Source: Bacillota bacterium (lineage in GTDB: Bacteria > Bacillota_H > UBA994 > UBA5500). From it: a DNA stretch of 16,154 nucleotides. The stretch lies in the NCBI GenBank assembly GCA_012727835.1, contig JAAYGE010000028.1, positions 1 to 16,154 of the forward strand, given 5' to 3'. The position numbers and the translations under genes are program-made. The notes below the pieces were generated by a model. That model was not told the DNA's origin, did no database searches, and saw nothing but the letters and a program-made list of their open reading frames with translations. The first letter of the stretch is position 1. The number at the start of each line of letters is the position of its first letter. Shown one piece after another: positions 7,730-15,954 of this stretch.

Positions 7730-8637
7730 TGGCTTTTCGGTCCGGCTTTGTGACGGTTATCGGGCGACCTAACGTGGGTAAGTCCACTTTCCTTAACGCC
7801 CTATTGGGAGAGAAATACCTGATTGTTAGCGACAAACCACAGACGACCCGTAACCAAATTCGTTGCATTTTGACCACCGACGAGGCCCAAGTAGTTTTTA
7901 TTGATACGCCGGGTATCCATCAAGCCAAAACCTTGTTGGGGGAGGGGATGGTACAAGCAGCCCTGCATACCCTCCAGGATGTGGATGCGATTGTGTTTAT
8001 GGTGGATGCCAGTGCGGAGTTGGGCGGGGGCGACCGCTATATTGCTAAGCAGTTGGCCCAGGTTGATACTCCCATATTCTTGGTATTTAACAAGATTGAT
8101 TTGGTAACAGGAGATAAATTGGCGCAACTGGAAAGCCAATGGCAGGAGCTACTGCCCCAGGCCCAAGCCGTAGTACACATCTCCGCCCTTACCGGGTATA
8201 ACCTGGAAGTGCTGCGGGAGCAGCTAATTGCCGTGTTGCCGGAAGGGCCTAAATATTATCCGGATGACATGGTAATTGACCATCCAGAGCGCTTTGTGGT
8301 GGCCGAGCGAATTCGGGAAAAGATTCTGCAGTTGACCCACGAAGAAGTGCCCCATGCGGTGGCAGTGGTGGTAGACGAAATGAAGGAGCGCGACAACGAT
8401 GTGGTCTACGTGCGGGCCACAATTTACGTGGAGCGGGAATCACAAAAGGGCATTATCATCGGTAAGCAAGGGAATATGCTTAAGAACATTGGTAAAGCTG
8501 CCCGTACCGATATTGAACGCCTTTTGGGCTCGCAAATTTACCTCGATCTGTGGGTCAAGACCCGTCGCGATTGGCGTAACCGTCAATCGGGTTTGCTCCA
8601 GTTAGGTTACGAAGATTTGATACAAAGGGGAAGATGA
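7729..8637 (+). CDS. era: GTPase Era, 30S assembly factor
   Basis: A 302-residue protein of typical length. ATG 7729 (overlapping the cdd stop by one base, AGGAG 8 bases upstream) is preferred to the nearby ATG 7723. G motifs: G1 G-R-P-N-V-G-K-S-T (12-20), G2 around P-Q-T-T-R (37-41), G3 D-T-P-G (59-62), G4 N-K-I-D (121-124), G5 S-A-L (152-154). The C-terminal KH domain carries G-I-I-I-G-K-Q-G (241-248) and ends with the usual V-K-T-R-R-D-W-R-N and L-L-Q-L-G-Y segments. Era binds the 3' end of 16S rRNA and couples GTP hydrolysis to 30S maturation, in line with ybeY nearby. Confidence 0.98.
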   Translation: MAFRSGFVTVIGRPNVGKSTFLNALLGEKYLIVSDKPQTTRNQIRCILTTDEAQVVFIDTPGIHQAKTLLGEGMVQAALHTLQDVDAIVFMVDASAELGGGDRYIAKQLAQVDTPIFLVFNKIDLVTGDKLAQLESQWQELLPQAQAVVHISALTGYNLEVLREQLIAVLPEGPKYYPDDMVIDHPERFVVAERIREKILQLTHEEVPHAVAVVVDEMKERDNDVVYVRATIYVERESQKGIIIGKQGNMLKNIGKAARTDIERLLGSQIYLDLWVKTRRDWRNRQSGLLQLGYEDLIQRGR

Positions 8638-8638
8638 T

Positions 8639-9304
8639 ATGGACAAGCAAAAGCTTGCTTCTTATATTGATCATACCTTGCTGAAGCCGACAGCTACTCC
8701 TGAAGATATTAAACGACTTTGCCAAGAGGGCAATGCTAATCGCTTTGCCAGTATCTGTGTTAATGGTAGTAACGTGCCCTTGGCGGTTGCCCATAGCCAA
8801 ATCCCCGTGGCAGCCGTGGTCGGCTTCCCTTTGGGAGCAATGAGCACGAAAATAAAAGTTGCCGAAACGGAACAGGCGATTGCCGATGGTGCTAGTGAGA
8901 TTGACATGGTGATTAACCTGGGCTGGGCCAAGGCCGGTGATTGGGAGCAGGTAGAAGACGAAATCCGGCAGGTGGTGGCTGCGGCAGCAGGGCGACTAGT
9001 CAAAGTTATCATTGAAACTGTCTTTTTAACCGATAAGGAAAAGGAGTTGGCCTGCTTGGCAGCTAAGAGGGCCGGCGCCCATTTTGTGAAAACATCCACC
9101 GGATTCGCTGGCGGCGGTGCTACCGTCGCCGATGTGGAATTGATGCGTCGCACCGTCGGTACCGAATTGGGAGTAAAAGCATCCGGGGGTATCCGCGATT
9201 TAGCCACGGCTTTAGCGCTGATCCGAGCCGGTGCTACCCGCCTCGGAGCCAGTGCTGGCATGCAGATCTTAGCTGAATGTGAGGATAGCGGTGGCGGTAA
9301 GTAA
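8639..9304 (+). CDS. deoC: Deoxyribose-phosphate aldolase
   Basis: A 221-residue class I aldolase converting 2-deoxyribose 5-phosphate to glyceraldehyde 3-phosphate and acetaldehyde, the last step of deoxynucleoside catabolism. It opens Y-I-D-H-T-L-L-K-P. Catalytic residues are visible: Asp89 (E-I-D-M-V-I-N), the Schiff-base Lys151 (F-V-K-T-S-T-G-F) and Lys180 (G-V-K-A-S-G-G-I-R). AGGGG stands 8 bases before the ATG, and only one base separates it from the era stop. deoC is not at this place in Bacillus. With cdd two genes upstream, it gives a small nucleoside-salvage theme inside a ribosome and repair operon. Confidence 0.97.
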   Translation: MDKQKLASYIDHTLLKPTATPEDIKRLCQEGNANRFASICVNGSNVPLAVAHSQIPVAAVVGFPLGAMSTKIKVAETEQAIADGASEIDMVINLGWAKAGDWEQVEDEIRQVVAAAAGRLVKVIIETVFLTDKEKELACLAAKRAGAHFVKTSTGFAGGGATVADVELMRRTVGTELGVKASGGIRDLATALALIRAGATRLGASAGMQILAECEDSGGGK

Positions 9305-10028
9305 TAACGTCTTAGGGATAGTGTTAAAAACCTATGCCCTAGGGGAAAAAGACAAGATTTTGGTTCTGCTGACCCGGGAACAGGGGAAGTTCCGGGTGGT
9401 AGCCAAAGGGGCTAGACGCCCTGGCGGTCGTTTCGCCGCTTTAGAACCACTGGTGGAAGTACAGGCGGCAGTCCATCCGGGCAAGAATCTCCACACCCTC
9501 ACTCAGGCCAGTATTGTTACCAGCCATCGGCGGGTAAGAGAGCAACTGGAACGCTTAGCCTATGGGCTGTTTATGGCCGAGTTGGTAGATTTATTTACCG
9601 TGGATAAGGAAGTGCGCCCGGAAAACTACGACTTGCTTAGTAGAGCATTGACCCGTTTGGAGCAGGACCCCCCGGAGAAACTCTTAGCTTACTTTGCGAC
9701 CCAGCTATTACGGCAAATGGGGCTTTTGCCCGCTTGGGAGAATTGCTGCTTTTGCCAAAGGGAAGACAAGCAGTTGGTTGCCTTAAACTTGCCCGAAGGA
9801 GGGCTGCTTTGTGCCGGCTGTGCCAAAAAGATTGGCGGCATTCCCGTTGAACAAGAGACAATCTTTTTATTACAGTATTTTGCTCAGGTGAACTGGGATG
9901 GATATAGAGCCATCGATGGACAAGCCTATAGTCTAAAGCTAAGCCGATTGCTAGAGCAATTCACTTTCTACCAATTATCAGCGCGGCCCCGTTCCTATGA
10001 GTTTCTGAACTCCATGCGCCAATCCTAA
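9291..10028 (+). CDS. recO: DNA repair protein RecO
   Basis: A protein of about 245 residues. GTG 9291 has GAGGA at 9281-9285, whereas the in-frame GTG at 9279 has no site; the start overlaps deoC by 14 bases. The N-terminal OB fold begins G-I-V-L-K-T-Y-A-L-G-E-K-D-K-I-L, followed by L-T-R-E-Q-G-K and A-K-G-A-R-R-P. A helical C-terminal domain carries a zinc-type cysteine set: C152-x2-C155 and C174-x2-C177, as in many Gram-positive RecO proteins. RecO with RecR loads RecA onto SSB-coated single-stranded DNA. The era...recO order is conserved. The glyQS genes expected next in Bacillus are absent. Confidence 0.95.
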   Translation: MAVSNNVLGIVLKTYALGEKDKILVLLTREQGKFRVVAKGARRPGGRFAALEPLVEVQAAVHPGKNLHTLTQASIVTSHRRVREQLERLAYGLFMAELVDLFTVDKEVRPENYDLLSRALTRLEQDPPEKLLAYFATQLLRQMGLLPAWENCCFCQREDKQLVALNLPEGGLLCAGCAKKIGGIPVEQETIFLLQYFAQVNWDGYRAIDGQAYSLKLSRLLEQFTFYQLSARPRSYEFLNSMRQS

Positions 10029-10081
10029 CCTGCCGCTGGGACGGTTTGTGGCGAAAAGGAAAAGCAGGAAAAGAGGCCCCC

Positions 10082-10118
10082 TAAGGAGTATATACTGATT
10101 GACGAATCGTATATCCTA
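10082..10118 (+). promoter_or_regulatory. Hairpin between a Shine-Dalgarno sequence and the ccpN start
   Basis: TAAGGAG (10082-10088) is a good Shine-Dalgarno sequence but lies 30 bases before the ATG at 10119. Between them, 10090-10095 (ATATAC) pairs perfectly with 10109-10114 (GTATAT), and 10097-10100 (GATT) with 10105-10108 (AATC), around a GACG loop with T10096 bulged. If this hairpin folds, the Shine-Dalgarno is left about 5 bases from the ATG. An overlapping DNA palindrome AGTATATACT (10087-10096) could instead be part of an operator or a -10 region. Which is right cannot be decided from sequence alone. Confidence 0.4.
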
Positions 10119-10772
10119 ATGAACAAAAGGGGGGTGGTTATTATCGAACTCAGTCCCCGGCAAAAAAAGATTCTGGAGTTGGCCAAAGAGCAGGGGCCGA
10201 TTACAGGAGAAGAGGTGGCTAACCATTTATCGGTCACACGCGCAGCTTTGCGCCCCGACCTAGCTATCCTGACTATGGCCGGACTATTAGATGCCCGCCC
10301 GCGGGTGGGATACACTTATTCGGGTAAGAGTTTGAACTTTTTTAATATAGAGCGTCTCAAAATGATGAAAGTGCGGGAAGTTTGTTCAGTCCCGGCGGTT
10401 ATCAGTGATGAAAAGTCGGCCTACGATGCGATCGTTACTATGTTCTTGGAAGATGTGGGGACGCTCATTGTGGTGGACGAAAATTCCCATTTGGCCGGTG
10501 TGGTCACCCGGAGTGATTTGCTAAAGAATAGTCTGGGTTCTTTAGACTTAGAAAAGGTACCGGTTGGTGTGGTAATGACTCGTTTAGCCAGTGTGATTTA
10601 CGTGACGCCCGAGGAAACAGTCTTGACGGCCGCTCGCAAATTGCTTTCCCACCGCATTTCTACTATGCCGGTGGTGAAGCCAGTTAATGAGGGGAAACAG
10701 CTGGAGGTACTGGGAGTGATTTCCCAGCGCACAATTACCCGGCTATTTGTGGAGATTGGCGAAGGGCATTAA
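10119..10772 (+). CDS. ccpN: CcpN-type transcriptional repressor (HTH plus two CBS domains)
   Basis: A 217-residue protein. An N-terminal winged helix-turn-helix (about 10-60) includes Q-G-P-I-T-G-E-E-V, T-R-A-A-L-R-P-D-L-A-I-L-T and A-R-P-R-V-G-Y. Two CBS domains follow (about 80-135 and 145-210), with F-L-E-D-V-G-T-L-I-V-V-D and T-R-S-D-L-L in the first. Whole stretches match Bacillus CcpN (YqzB), which represses gluconeogenic genes such as gapB and pckA in the presence of glucose. The start is uncertain: ATG 10119 has no adjacent ribosome-binding site, while GTG 10134 lines up with the Bacillus start (M-x-x-I-E-L) but has AAAAGGGGG directly against it. It sits 13 bases before ppsR, as in Bacillus. 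Confidence 0.93.
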   Translation: MNKRGVVIIELSPRQKKILELAKEQGPITGEEVANHLSVTRAALRPDLAILTMAGLLDARPRVGYTYSGKSLNFFNIERLKMMKVREVCSVPAVISDEKSAYDAIVTMFLEDVGTLIVVDENSHLAGVVTRSDLLKNSLGSLDLEKVPVGVVMTRLASVIYVTPEETVLTAARKLLSHRISTMPVVKPVNEGKQLEVLGVISQRTITRLFVEIGEGH

Positions 10773-10785
10773 AGGAGAGGATTCG

Positions 10786-11601
10786 ATGGATAAGCAGGTT
10801 ATTGTTTTTGTCGTGTCTGACTCCATTGGGGAAACTGCCGAACGAGTAGCTCGGGCCGCAGCCAGTCAATTCCGTGAACAGGCCTTTGAGTTTAAGCGGG
10901 TTCCTTATGCGGTTAGTAGCGACTCGCTAGATGAAGTCTTGGAGGAAGCAGCCAGTTCGCCTTCTTTGATTGTGCATACTTTGGTCAGTCCCGAACTGAG
11001 GGACTACTTGAACAGCAGGGCGGCTGAGCAGGAAATCCCCTGTGTTGACATTATGGGCCCCACATTGAAGGCTATTAGTCGGGTGAGTAAGTATGCTCCT
11101 CGCCTCCAACCCGGTTTAGTGCATGAGTTGGATGAAGAGTATTATCGGGAGATAGAGGCGGTTGAATTCGCAGTTAAATACGACGATGGTAAGGATCCAC
11201 GTGGCCTCTTGCGGGCGGATGTGGTGCTTATAGGCGTTTCCCGCACCTCCAAGACACCTCTCAGTATGTATCTGGCCCATCGGGGTTACCGGGTGGCCAA
11301 TGTACCCCTGGTGCCGGAAGTGAGTCCTCCGGAGGAACTTTTTATGCTCCCGGCCGAGCGAATTATAGGCTTGACCATCTGCGAACAGCAATTAAAAACT
11401 ATCCGCGAAGAGCGGTTAAAAGTTTTAGGCCTGCAGCCTAACGCCAATTATGCCAGCGATGAACGCATCCATGAGGAGTTAAGTTATGCCCAGCGCATAA
11501 TGAGGAGGTTAGGCTGTCGCGTAATCGATGTGACCCAGAGAGCGGTGGAGGAGACTGCCAGCCAGGTCATGCAAATGCTGGCCGAGCAAGGTTGGCGCTA
11601 G
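10786..11601 (+). CDS. ppsR: Pyruvate, phosphate dikinase regulatory protein (DUF299)
   Basis: A 271-residue protein of normal length. The ATG has AAAGGAG 8 bases upstream, and an earlier in-frame start inside ccpN is not needed. It begins V-F-V-V-S-D-S-I-G-E-T-A-E and carries the family P-loop G-V-S-R-T-S-K-T (150-157) followed by P-L-S-M-Y-L-A and A-N-V-P-L-V-P-E. Members are bifunctional: ADP-dependent kinase and Pi-dependent pyrophosphorylase acting on a Thr of pyruvate phosphate dikinase (or PEP synthase), switching it off and on. In Bacillus the homologue YqfL is paired with ccpN and affects CcpN output. No PPDK gene is in the window, so the target is inferred. Symbols in use include yqfL and ppdK-regulator names. 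Confidence 0.95.
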   Translation: MDKQVIVFVVSDSIGETAERVARAAASQFREQAFEFKRVPYAVSSDSLDEVLEEAASSPSLIVHTLVSPELRDYLNSRAAEQEIPCVDIMGPTLKAISRVSKYAPRLQPGLVHELDEEYYREIEAVEFAVKYDDGKDPRGLLRADVVLIGVSRTSKTPLSMYLAHRGYRVANVPLVPEVSPPEELFMLPAERIIGLTICEQQLKTIREERLKVLGLQPNANYASDERIHEELSYAQRIMRRLGCRVIDVTQRAVEETASQVMQMLAEQGWR

Positions 11602-11618
11602 AATGGGAGAGGGAACCG

Positions 11619-12620
11619 ATGCAAATTAGACAGATTACTGAACAGAGAGAACTGTCTTTTTTGTCCCCCTTTGCCGCCATGGCGGAGCGGTCTAGGGGAC
11701 GCCTATGGCCTGAGGAAGAGTGTGCTATTCGTACCTGTTGGCAACGGGATCGGGACCGCATCTTGCATTCCAAAGCTTTTCGGCGCCTTAAGCACAAGAC
11801 CCAAGTTTTCATTCAACCAGAGGGCGACCACTACCGTACGCGGTTAACCCATACGTTGGAAGTGGCTCAGATTGCCCGCACTATAGCGCGGGCCTTAGCC
11901 CTCAACGAAGACCTGACGGAGGCCATCAGTTTAGGCCACGATTTAGGGCATACCCCCTTCGGCCATGCGGGAGAGCAAGCTCTTGATCGATTATTACCAG
12001 GAGGTTTTCGCCATAACGAGCAATCGTTACGAGTGGTAGACAAATTGGAGGGGGAACGGGGGCTAAACCTTACGGTGGAAACGCGAGACGGAATTCTATG
12101 CCATACCGGCGATAAGTTGCCCTCCACTTTAGAAGGAGCAGTAGTGCGTTTAGCTGATCGTATAGCCTATATTAACCATGACATCGATGATGCCCTCCGT
12201 GCCGGAGTATTAAAACCGGAGGATTTACCCCAAGCTCCCCTGCAAGTTTTGGGGCTGACCCATGGGGAAAGAATCCATAATATGGTGTTAGATGTAATTC
12301 AACAGAGCCGAGGGCAAGGGAAAATTCTACTTTCCGAGCACGTGCAAGCAGCAATGGATGAGTTGCGCGACTTCTTGTTCGAGCGGGTATATATCGGTTC
12401 TGAAGCCAAGCGAGATGAGGGTAAGGCGGAAAAAATGGTGGAGGTTTTCTATCGGCATTATCTGGAGAATCCGGAACAGATGCCTGACCTTTATCAGCGG
12501 GTTTGGCAGGAGGAAGGTTTAGAAATAGCGGTAGCTGACTATGTGGCCGGCATGACTGACCGCTTTATCATCCACCAGTTCGAACAAATGTTTATTCCAC
12601 AAGGTTGGAATTTAAAATAA
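11619..12620 (+). CDS. dgt: dGTPase-like deoxynucleoside triphosphate triphosphohydrolase (HD domain)
   Basis: A 333-residue protein. ATG 11619 behind GGGAGAGGG begins where the family does; a TTG at 11592 would add nine unconserved residues. R-D-R-D-R-I-L-H-S-K-A-F-R-R-L-K-H-K-T-Q precedes the HD core. Metal ligands are His78 (R-L-T-H-T-L-E-V), His107-Asp108 (G-H-D-L-G-H-T-P-F-G-H) and Asp180 (L-A-D-R-I-A-Y-I-N-H-D). Such enzymes cleave dNTPs to deoxynucleoside and triphosphate. In this short Gram-positive subfamily the preferred dNTP and allosteric activator vary, so the dGTP name is by homology. It is 17 bases after ppsR and upstream of dnaG, a plausible but unproven link to dNTP supply. 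A hairpin terminator candidate follows. Confidence 0.93.
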   Translation: MQIRQITEQRELSFLSPFAAMAERSRGRLWPEEECAIRTCWQRDRDRILHSKAFRRLKHKTQVFIQPEGDHYRTRLTHTLEVAQIARTIARALALNEDLTEAISLGHDLGHTPFGHAGEQALDRLLPGGFRHNEQSLRVVDKLEGERGLNLTVETRDGILCHTGDKLPSTLEGAVVRLADRIAYINHDIDDALRAGVLKPEDLPQAPLQVLGLTHGERIHNMVLDVIQQSRGQGKILLSEHVQAAMDELRDFLFERVYIGSEAKRDEGKAEKMVEVFYRHYLENPEQMPDLYQRVWQEEGLEIAVADYVAGMTDRFIIHQFEQMFIPQGWNLK

Positions 12621-12664
12621 GCAGGATTTTATCTCTAGATAACGAATACTATGAAGGACAGACT

Positions 12665-12698
12665 CCTCATTCCGTTGCTTTGGCGGAATGAGGCGTTT
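12665..12698 (+). terminator. Probable terminator after dgt
   Basis: A perfect 10-bp stem pairs 12665-12674 (CCTCATTCCG) with 12684-12693 (CGGAATGAGG) around a 9-base loop, 44 bases after the dgt stop. The following T stretch is poor (CGTTTCATTCT), so termination may be partial, with some readthrough into dnaG-rpoD. Confidence 0.65.
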
Positions 12699-12769
12699 CA
12701 TTCTCAGCGACTTTGCTTAACGTCATAAGATTTTGTTAGATATTTAAATTGGGCAGGAAATGCTTTGCT

Positions 12770-12805
12770 TGTGACGAATAATGTTACACCGAGCAATATG
12801 CATAT
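12770..12805 (+). promoter_or_regulatory. Two short dyads in the dnaG upstream region
   Basis: TGTGAC (12770-12775) faces GTTACA (12783-12788) across 7 bases, an imperfect dyad with one G-T pair. ATATGCATAT (12796-12805) is a perfect 10-base palindrome. They lie 24-59 bases before dnaG and could be protein-binding sites. The spacing does not fit a CRP/FNR box, and I could not place a convincing -35/-10 pair in 12694-12828 (the best, TTGCTT...TTAGAT at 12713-12741, is weak). Confidence 0.25.
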
Positions 12806-12828
12806 GCCGTAATGGGTGAGGAGAGATA

Positions 12829-14661
12829 ATGGCCTTTTTTCCTGAAGAATTTGTAGAGCAGGTACGCAATGCCAACGATATCACTGAAGTAATTGGGGAA
12901 TATGTACAGCTGGAGCGTCGCGGGCGAAATTTTCTTGGTCTGTGCCCTTTTCATGCGGAAAAGACGCCTTCGTTCAATGTGAATCCGGAGAAGCAGCTGT
13001 ACTATTGTTTTGGTTGTCACGCTGGCGGTACCGTCTTCAATTTCGTGATGGAGACACAGAAAATATCTTTTCCCGAAGCAGTGCGTGCCTTAGCCATGCG
13101 CGCCAACATCCCCTTGCCTGAAACGGCAGCAAAATCACCGGCGGTGCGAGCACAACAAAAGGAAAAACAACTACTCTATCGTGTTAACCAGTGGGCCACC
13201 GAATATTTTCATCGGCAGCTACGGCAGATGCCGGAAGCCGAGAAGGCAAGAGATTATTTGGCCCGGCGGGGGTTTGCGTCGGATTTGGTGCAAGAAATGA
13301 AATTAGGGTATGCCCCGGCCGGATGGACCGATTTGGTGGCAGCGGCAGAACGCAGCCGAGTACCTTTATCTGCTTTAGCAAAATTAGGTTTGATTGTGCC
13401 TCGACGACAACAGGAAGGATATTATGATCGCTTTCGTGCTCGTGTGATGATACCCATAACCGATGAAAGGGGCCGCATAGTTGCTTTTGGCGGGCGCGTG
13501 TTGGACGACTCCCAGCCCAAATACCTCAATTCACCAGAAAGTGTCCTCTTTGATAAAGGTCGGCTCTTATTCGGTCTCCATTATGCTAACCCATTTATTC
13601 GTAAAACAGGTAGCGCGATCTTAGTAGAAGGTTATATGGATTGCCTCTCCGCTTGGCAGTTTGGTATAGGCCATGTGGTGGGGACGTTAGGGACGGCTTT
13701 GACCATCGCCCAGGCGCGCTTGTTAAAGCGATACACTGATCACGTCATTTTATGTTACGATGCCGACGGTTCCGGTTTACAGGCTGCTTTGCGAGGGCTG
13801 GACATTTTACTTAAAGCCGGTTTGCAGGTAAGGGTCGCCATTTTACCCAGCGGGCAAGATCCGGATGATTGCTTGCGCCAACAAGGACCGGATTATTTCT
13901 TGCAGGAGGTTATAGGTAAGGCTCAGCCGGTAGTAGATTTTCAGTTAGCAATGCTGCGCAAAGAACATGACCTGAATACGGTAGATGGTAAAGCCCGATT
14001 TGTGAAGGCAGCTGCCAGCTTGCTGGCTGCCTTGGATAACGAAGTGGCGAAAACTGCCTACGCCCAGCAAATTGCCCATGACTTACAAGTTCCGGAAAGT
14101 GCGGTTTTAGCCGAATTGGCCAAACAAGCGAGGGCATCAAGATCTAAACAAAGGGATAAACTTGGTAATAGCAGGAATACTACTAGAAGTATGGAACTTG
14201 CTATGATGGCGGAAACGGACCCGGTTTTGCGAGGGTACCAGGTGGCTGAAGACAAACTTCTTAACCTGATTCTCAGTGACCAGGTAAATGGGCAAGAATT
14301 GCTCTTAGCATGGCAAGAACTCGATGTGTATGCCTACCCCGCTGATCGTGAATTAGTGGCGTTGCTGTTAGAAGAAATGCAAGCAGGGCAAGTTTTAGAC
14401 GGACGACGCTTGTTGGAACGAATTGATAATCGGGAAGTAGCGGAACGGTTGGCGCAAGTAATGTGGTCGGAGAATATAGAGTTAGAGAACGCCGCTATTG
14501 TAGCGAGGGACTGTTTGGATAAATTAAAGCACCTAGCCATACACCAAGCAATAACTGCAGTACAAGAGAAATTGCGAATAGAGAAAGATACGGTTAAGCG
14601 CAAGCAATTGCTGCAAGAACTGCAGACGCTTCTGGAGAAGCAGAAGGGTATGGGACACTAG
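12829..14661 (+). CDS. dnaG: DNA primase
   Basis: A 610-residue protein of usual length, with GAGGAG before the ATG. The CHC2 zinc domain uses Cys39, His42, Cys60 and Cys63 (C-P-F-H ... Y-Y-C-F-G-C-H). The RNA polymerase domain spans roughly 115-370. The TOPRIM fold is marked by Glu267 (L-V-E-G-Y-M-D) and Asp311/Asp313 (Y-D-A-D-G-S-G). The C-terminal helical region (about 450-610) is the helicase-binding part that contacts DnaB/DnaC-type helicase, and is the least conserved. DnaG makes the RNA primers for lagging-strand synthesis. With rpoD 25 bases downstream it keeps the dnaG-rpoD core of the macromolecular-synthesis operon. Confidence 0.98.
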   Translation: MAFFPEEFVEQVRNANDITEVIGEYVQLERRGRNFLGLCPFHAEKTPSFNVNPEKQLYYCFGCHAGGTVFNFVMETQKISFPEAVRALAMRANIPLPETAAKSPAVRAQQKEKQLLYRVNQWATEYFHRQLRQMPEAEKARDYLARRGFASDLVQEMKLGYAPAGWTDLVAAAERSRVPLSALAKLGLIVPRRQQEGYYDRFRARVMIPITDERGRIVAFGGRVLDDSQPKYLNSPESVLFDKGRLLFGLHYANPFIRKTGSAILVEGYMDCLSAWQFGIGHVVGTLGTALTIAQARLLKRYTDHVILCYDADGSGLQAALRGLDILLKAGLQVRVAILPSGQDPDDCLRQQGPDYFLQEVIGKAQPVVDFQLAMLRKEHDLNTVDGKARFVKAAASLLAALDNEVAKTAYAQQIAHDLQVPESAVLAELAKQARASRSKQRDKLGNSRNTTRSMELAMMAETDPVLRGYQVAEDKLLNLILSDQVNGQELLLAWQELDVYAYPADRELVALLLEEMQAGQVLDGRRLLERIDNREVAERLAQVMWSENIELENAAIVARDCLDKLKHLAIHQAITAVQEKLRIEKDTVKRKQLLQELQTLLEKQKGMGH

Positions 14662-14686
14662 GCAGGTACGCTAGAGGGGGATTCAC

Positions 14687-15793
14687 TTGGATAAGAATGA
14701 AATTTTAGAGACCATTAAGGGTTTGCTGGAAAAAGGAAAAAAGCAGGGCGTCATCACCTATAAAGAAATCATGGACGCCTTGCAAGAAATAGACCTTAAC
14801 CCGGACCAGATTGAAGAGATCTATGAGAGTCTGGCTGCTTTGGGTGTTGATGTAATCGAAGACGGAGAGAAGGTCATTGACATTGATGAAAAGGATGATG
14901 AAGACGTCGACGACAAAGACGCCGATGATGCCGACTTAAATGATCTCTCCGTTCCAGCCGGTGTCCGTATAGACGACCCGGTACGCATGTACCTGAAGGA
15001 AATCGGGCGGGTACCGTTGCTGACCCCCGAAGAGGAAGTAGCTTTGGCTAAGCGCATGGAAGAGGGCGACGAGGAGGCCAAGAAAAAGTTGGTGGAAGCC
15101 AACTTGCGGTTAGTCGTCAGTATTGCCAAGCGCTACGTGGGCCGGGGAATGCAATTTCTTGATTTGATACAAGAGGGTAATCTAGGCTTAATGAAAGCCG
15201 TTGAGAAATTTGATTACACCAAAGGGTTTAAGTTTAGTACCTATGCTACTTGGTGGATTAGGCAGGCCATTACCCGCAGTATTGCCGACCAGGCCCGCAC
15301 TATCCGTATTCCGGTGCATATGGTGGAAACCATCAACAAATTAATTCGTATTTCACGCCAGTTGTTGCAAGAATTGGGGCGGGAGCCTACCCCGGATGAA
15401 ATTGCAGCAGAAATGGATATTCCTGTAGAACGGGTACATGAGATTCTCAAGATTGCTCAGGAACCGGTTTCTTTAGAGACGCCAATTGGTGAAGAAGAGG
15501 ACAGCCATTTGGGTGATTTTATTCCCGATGATGATGCCGTTGCTCCCGCCGATGCGGCCGCCTTCACTTTGCTGCGGGAACAGCTGGATGATGTGCTGGA
15601 TACTCTAACCGAGCGAGAGCAAAGGGTGTTACGGCTGCGTTTCGGTTTGGATGACGGTCGTGGGCGCACCCTGGAGGAAGTTGGCCAGGAGTTTGGAGTC
15701 ACCCGCGAGCGGATCCGCCAAATTGAAGCAAAAGCTCTACGCAAACTGCGACATCCCAGCCGTAGTAAACGGTTAAAGGATTTCTTAGAGTAG
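14687..15793 (+). CDS. rpoD: RNA polymerase primary sigma factor (SigA/RpoD)
   Basis: A 368-residue sigma-70 of the compact Gram-positive type, starting at TTG behind GAGGGGG (6-base spacing). Region 1.1 (about 1-64) is followed by a very acidic linker (about 65-86, mostly Asp). Region 1.2 begins [11 protein letters not shown]. Region 2 has [10 protein letters not shown] (141-150), the core-binding [10 protein letters not shown], and the -10 recognition segment [13 protein letters not shown] (183-195). Region 3 is about 210-285. Region 4.2 has L-R-L-R-F-G-L and T-L-E-E-V-G-Q...[10 protein letters not shown] for the -35. Its expected -10/-35 preference fits the two consensus promoters in this window. 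No clear terminator lies between it and the tRNAs. Confidence 0.98.
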   Translation: MDKNEILETIKGLLEKGKKQGVITYKEIMDALQEIDLNPDQIEEIYESLAALGVDVIEDGEKVIDIDEKDDEDVDDKDADDADLNDLSVPAGVRIDDPVRMYLKEIGRVPLLTPEEEVALAKRMEEGDEEAKKKLVEANLRLVVSIAKRYVGRGMQFLDLIQEGNLGLMKAVEKFDYTKGFKFSTYATWWIRQAITRSIADQARTIRIPVHMVETINKLIRISRQLLQELGREPTPDEIAAEMDIPVERVHEILKIAQEPVSLETPIGEEEDSHLGDFIPDDDAVAPADAAAFTLLREQLDDVLDTLTEREQRVLRLRFGLDDGRGRTLEEVGQEFGVTRERIRQIEAKALRKLRHPSRSKRLKDFLE

Positions 15794-15835
15794 TAAGCCA
15801 ACAATTAACTCTGGTGCTAAAGTTATAGCCACATC

Positions 15836-15864
15836 TTGACGAAATCGGCCAGCTGCTCTATAAT
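15836..15864 (+). promoter_or_regulatory. SigA promoter for the tRNA cluster
   Basis: TTGACG (15836-15841, one mismatch from consensus) and a perfect TATAAT (15859-15864) are 17 bases apart. Transcription should begin near 15871, only a few bases before the first tRNA, as is normal for stable RNA operons. Confidence 0.88.
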
Positions 15865-15876
15865 TAATATTGCTAT

Positions 15877-15953
<77 letters not shown>

Positions 15954-15954
15954 G

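Noticed and set aside
8671..9261. Long open frame of 196 codons on the - strand, antisense to deoC
   Set aside because: It mirrors the deoC codon pattern, its protein is low-complexity Ala/Ser/Pro-rich with no recognisable motif, and deoC has all its catalytic residues.
10029..10118. T-box or riboswitch before ccpN, as might remain from lost glyQS
   Set aside because: The gap is only 90 bases and shows neither a T-box sequence nor specifier/antiterminator structure.
12769..12790. CRP/FNR-type operator before dnaG
   Set aside because: The half-sites TGTGA and TTACA are separated by 9 bases instead of the required spacing of about 6.
14821..15129. Serine-rich open frame on the - strand opposite the rpoD acidic linker
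   Set aside because: Runs of Ser are the reverse complement of Asp-rich codons; no independent sign of a gene.
15800..15835. rpoD terminator before the tRNA promoter
   Set aside because: The only pairing seen (around 15812-15832) is short and mismatched, with no T tract.
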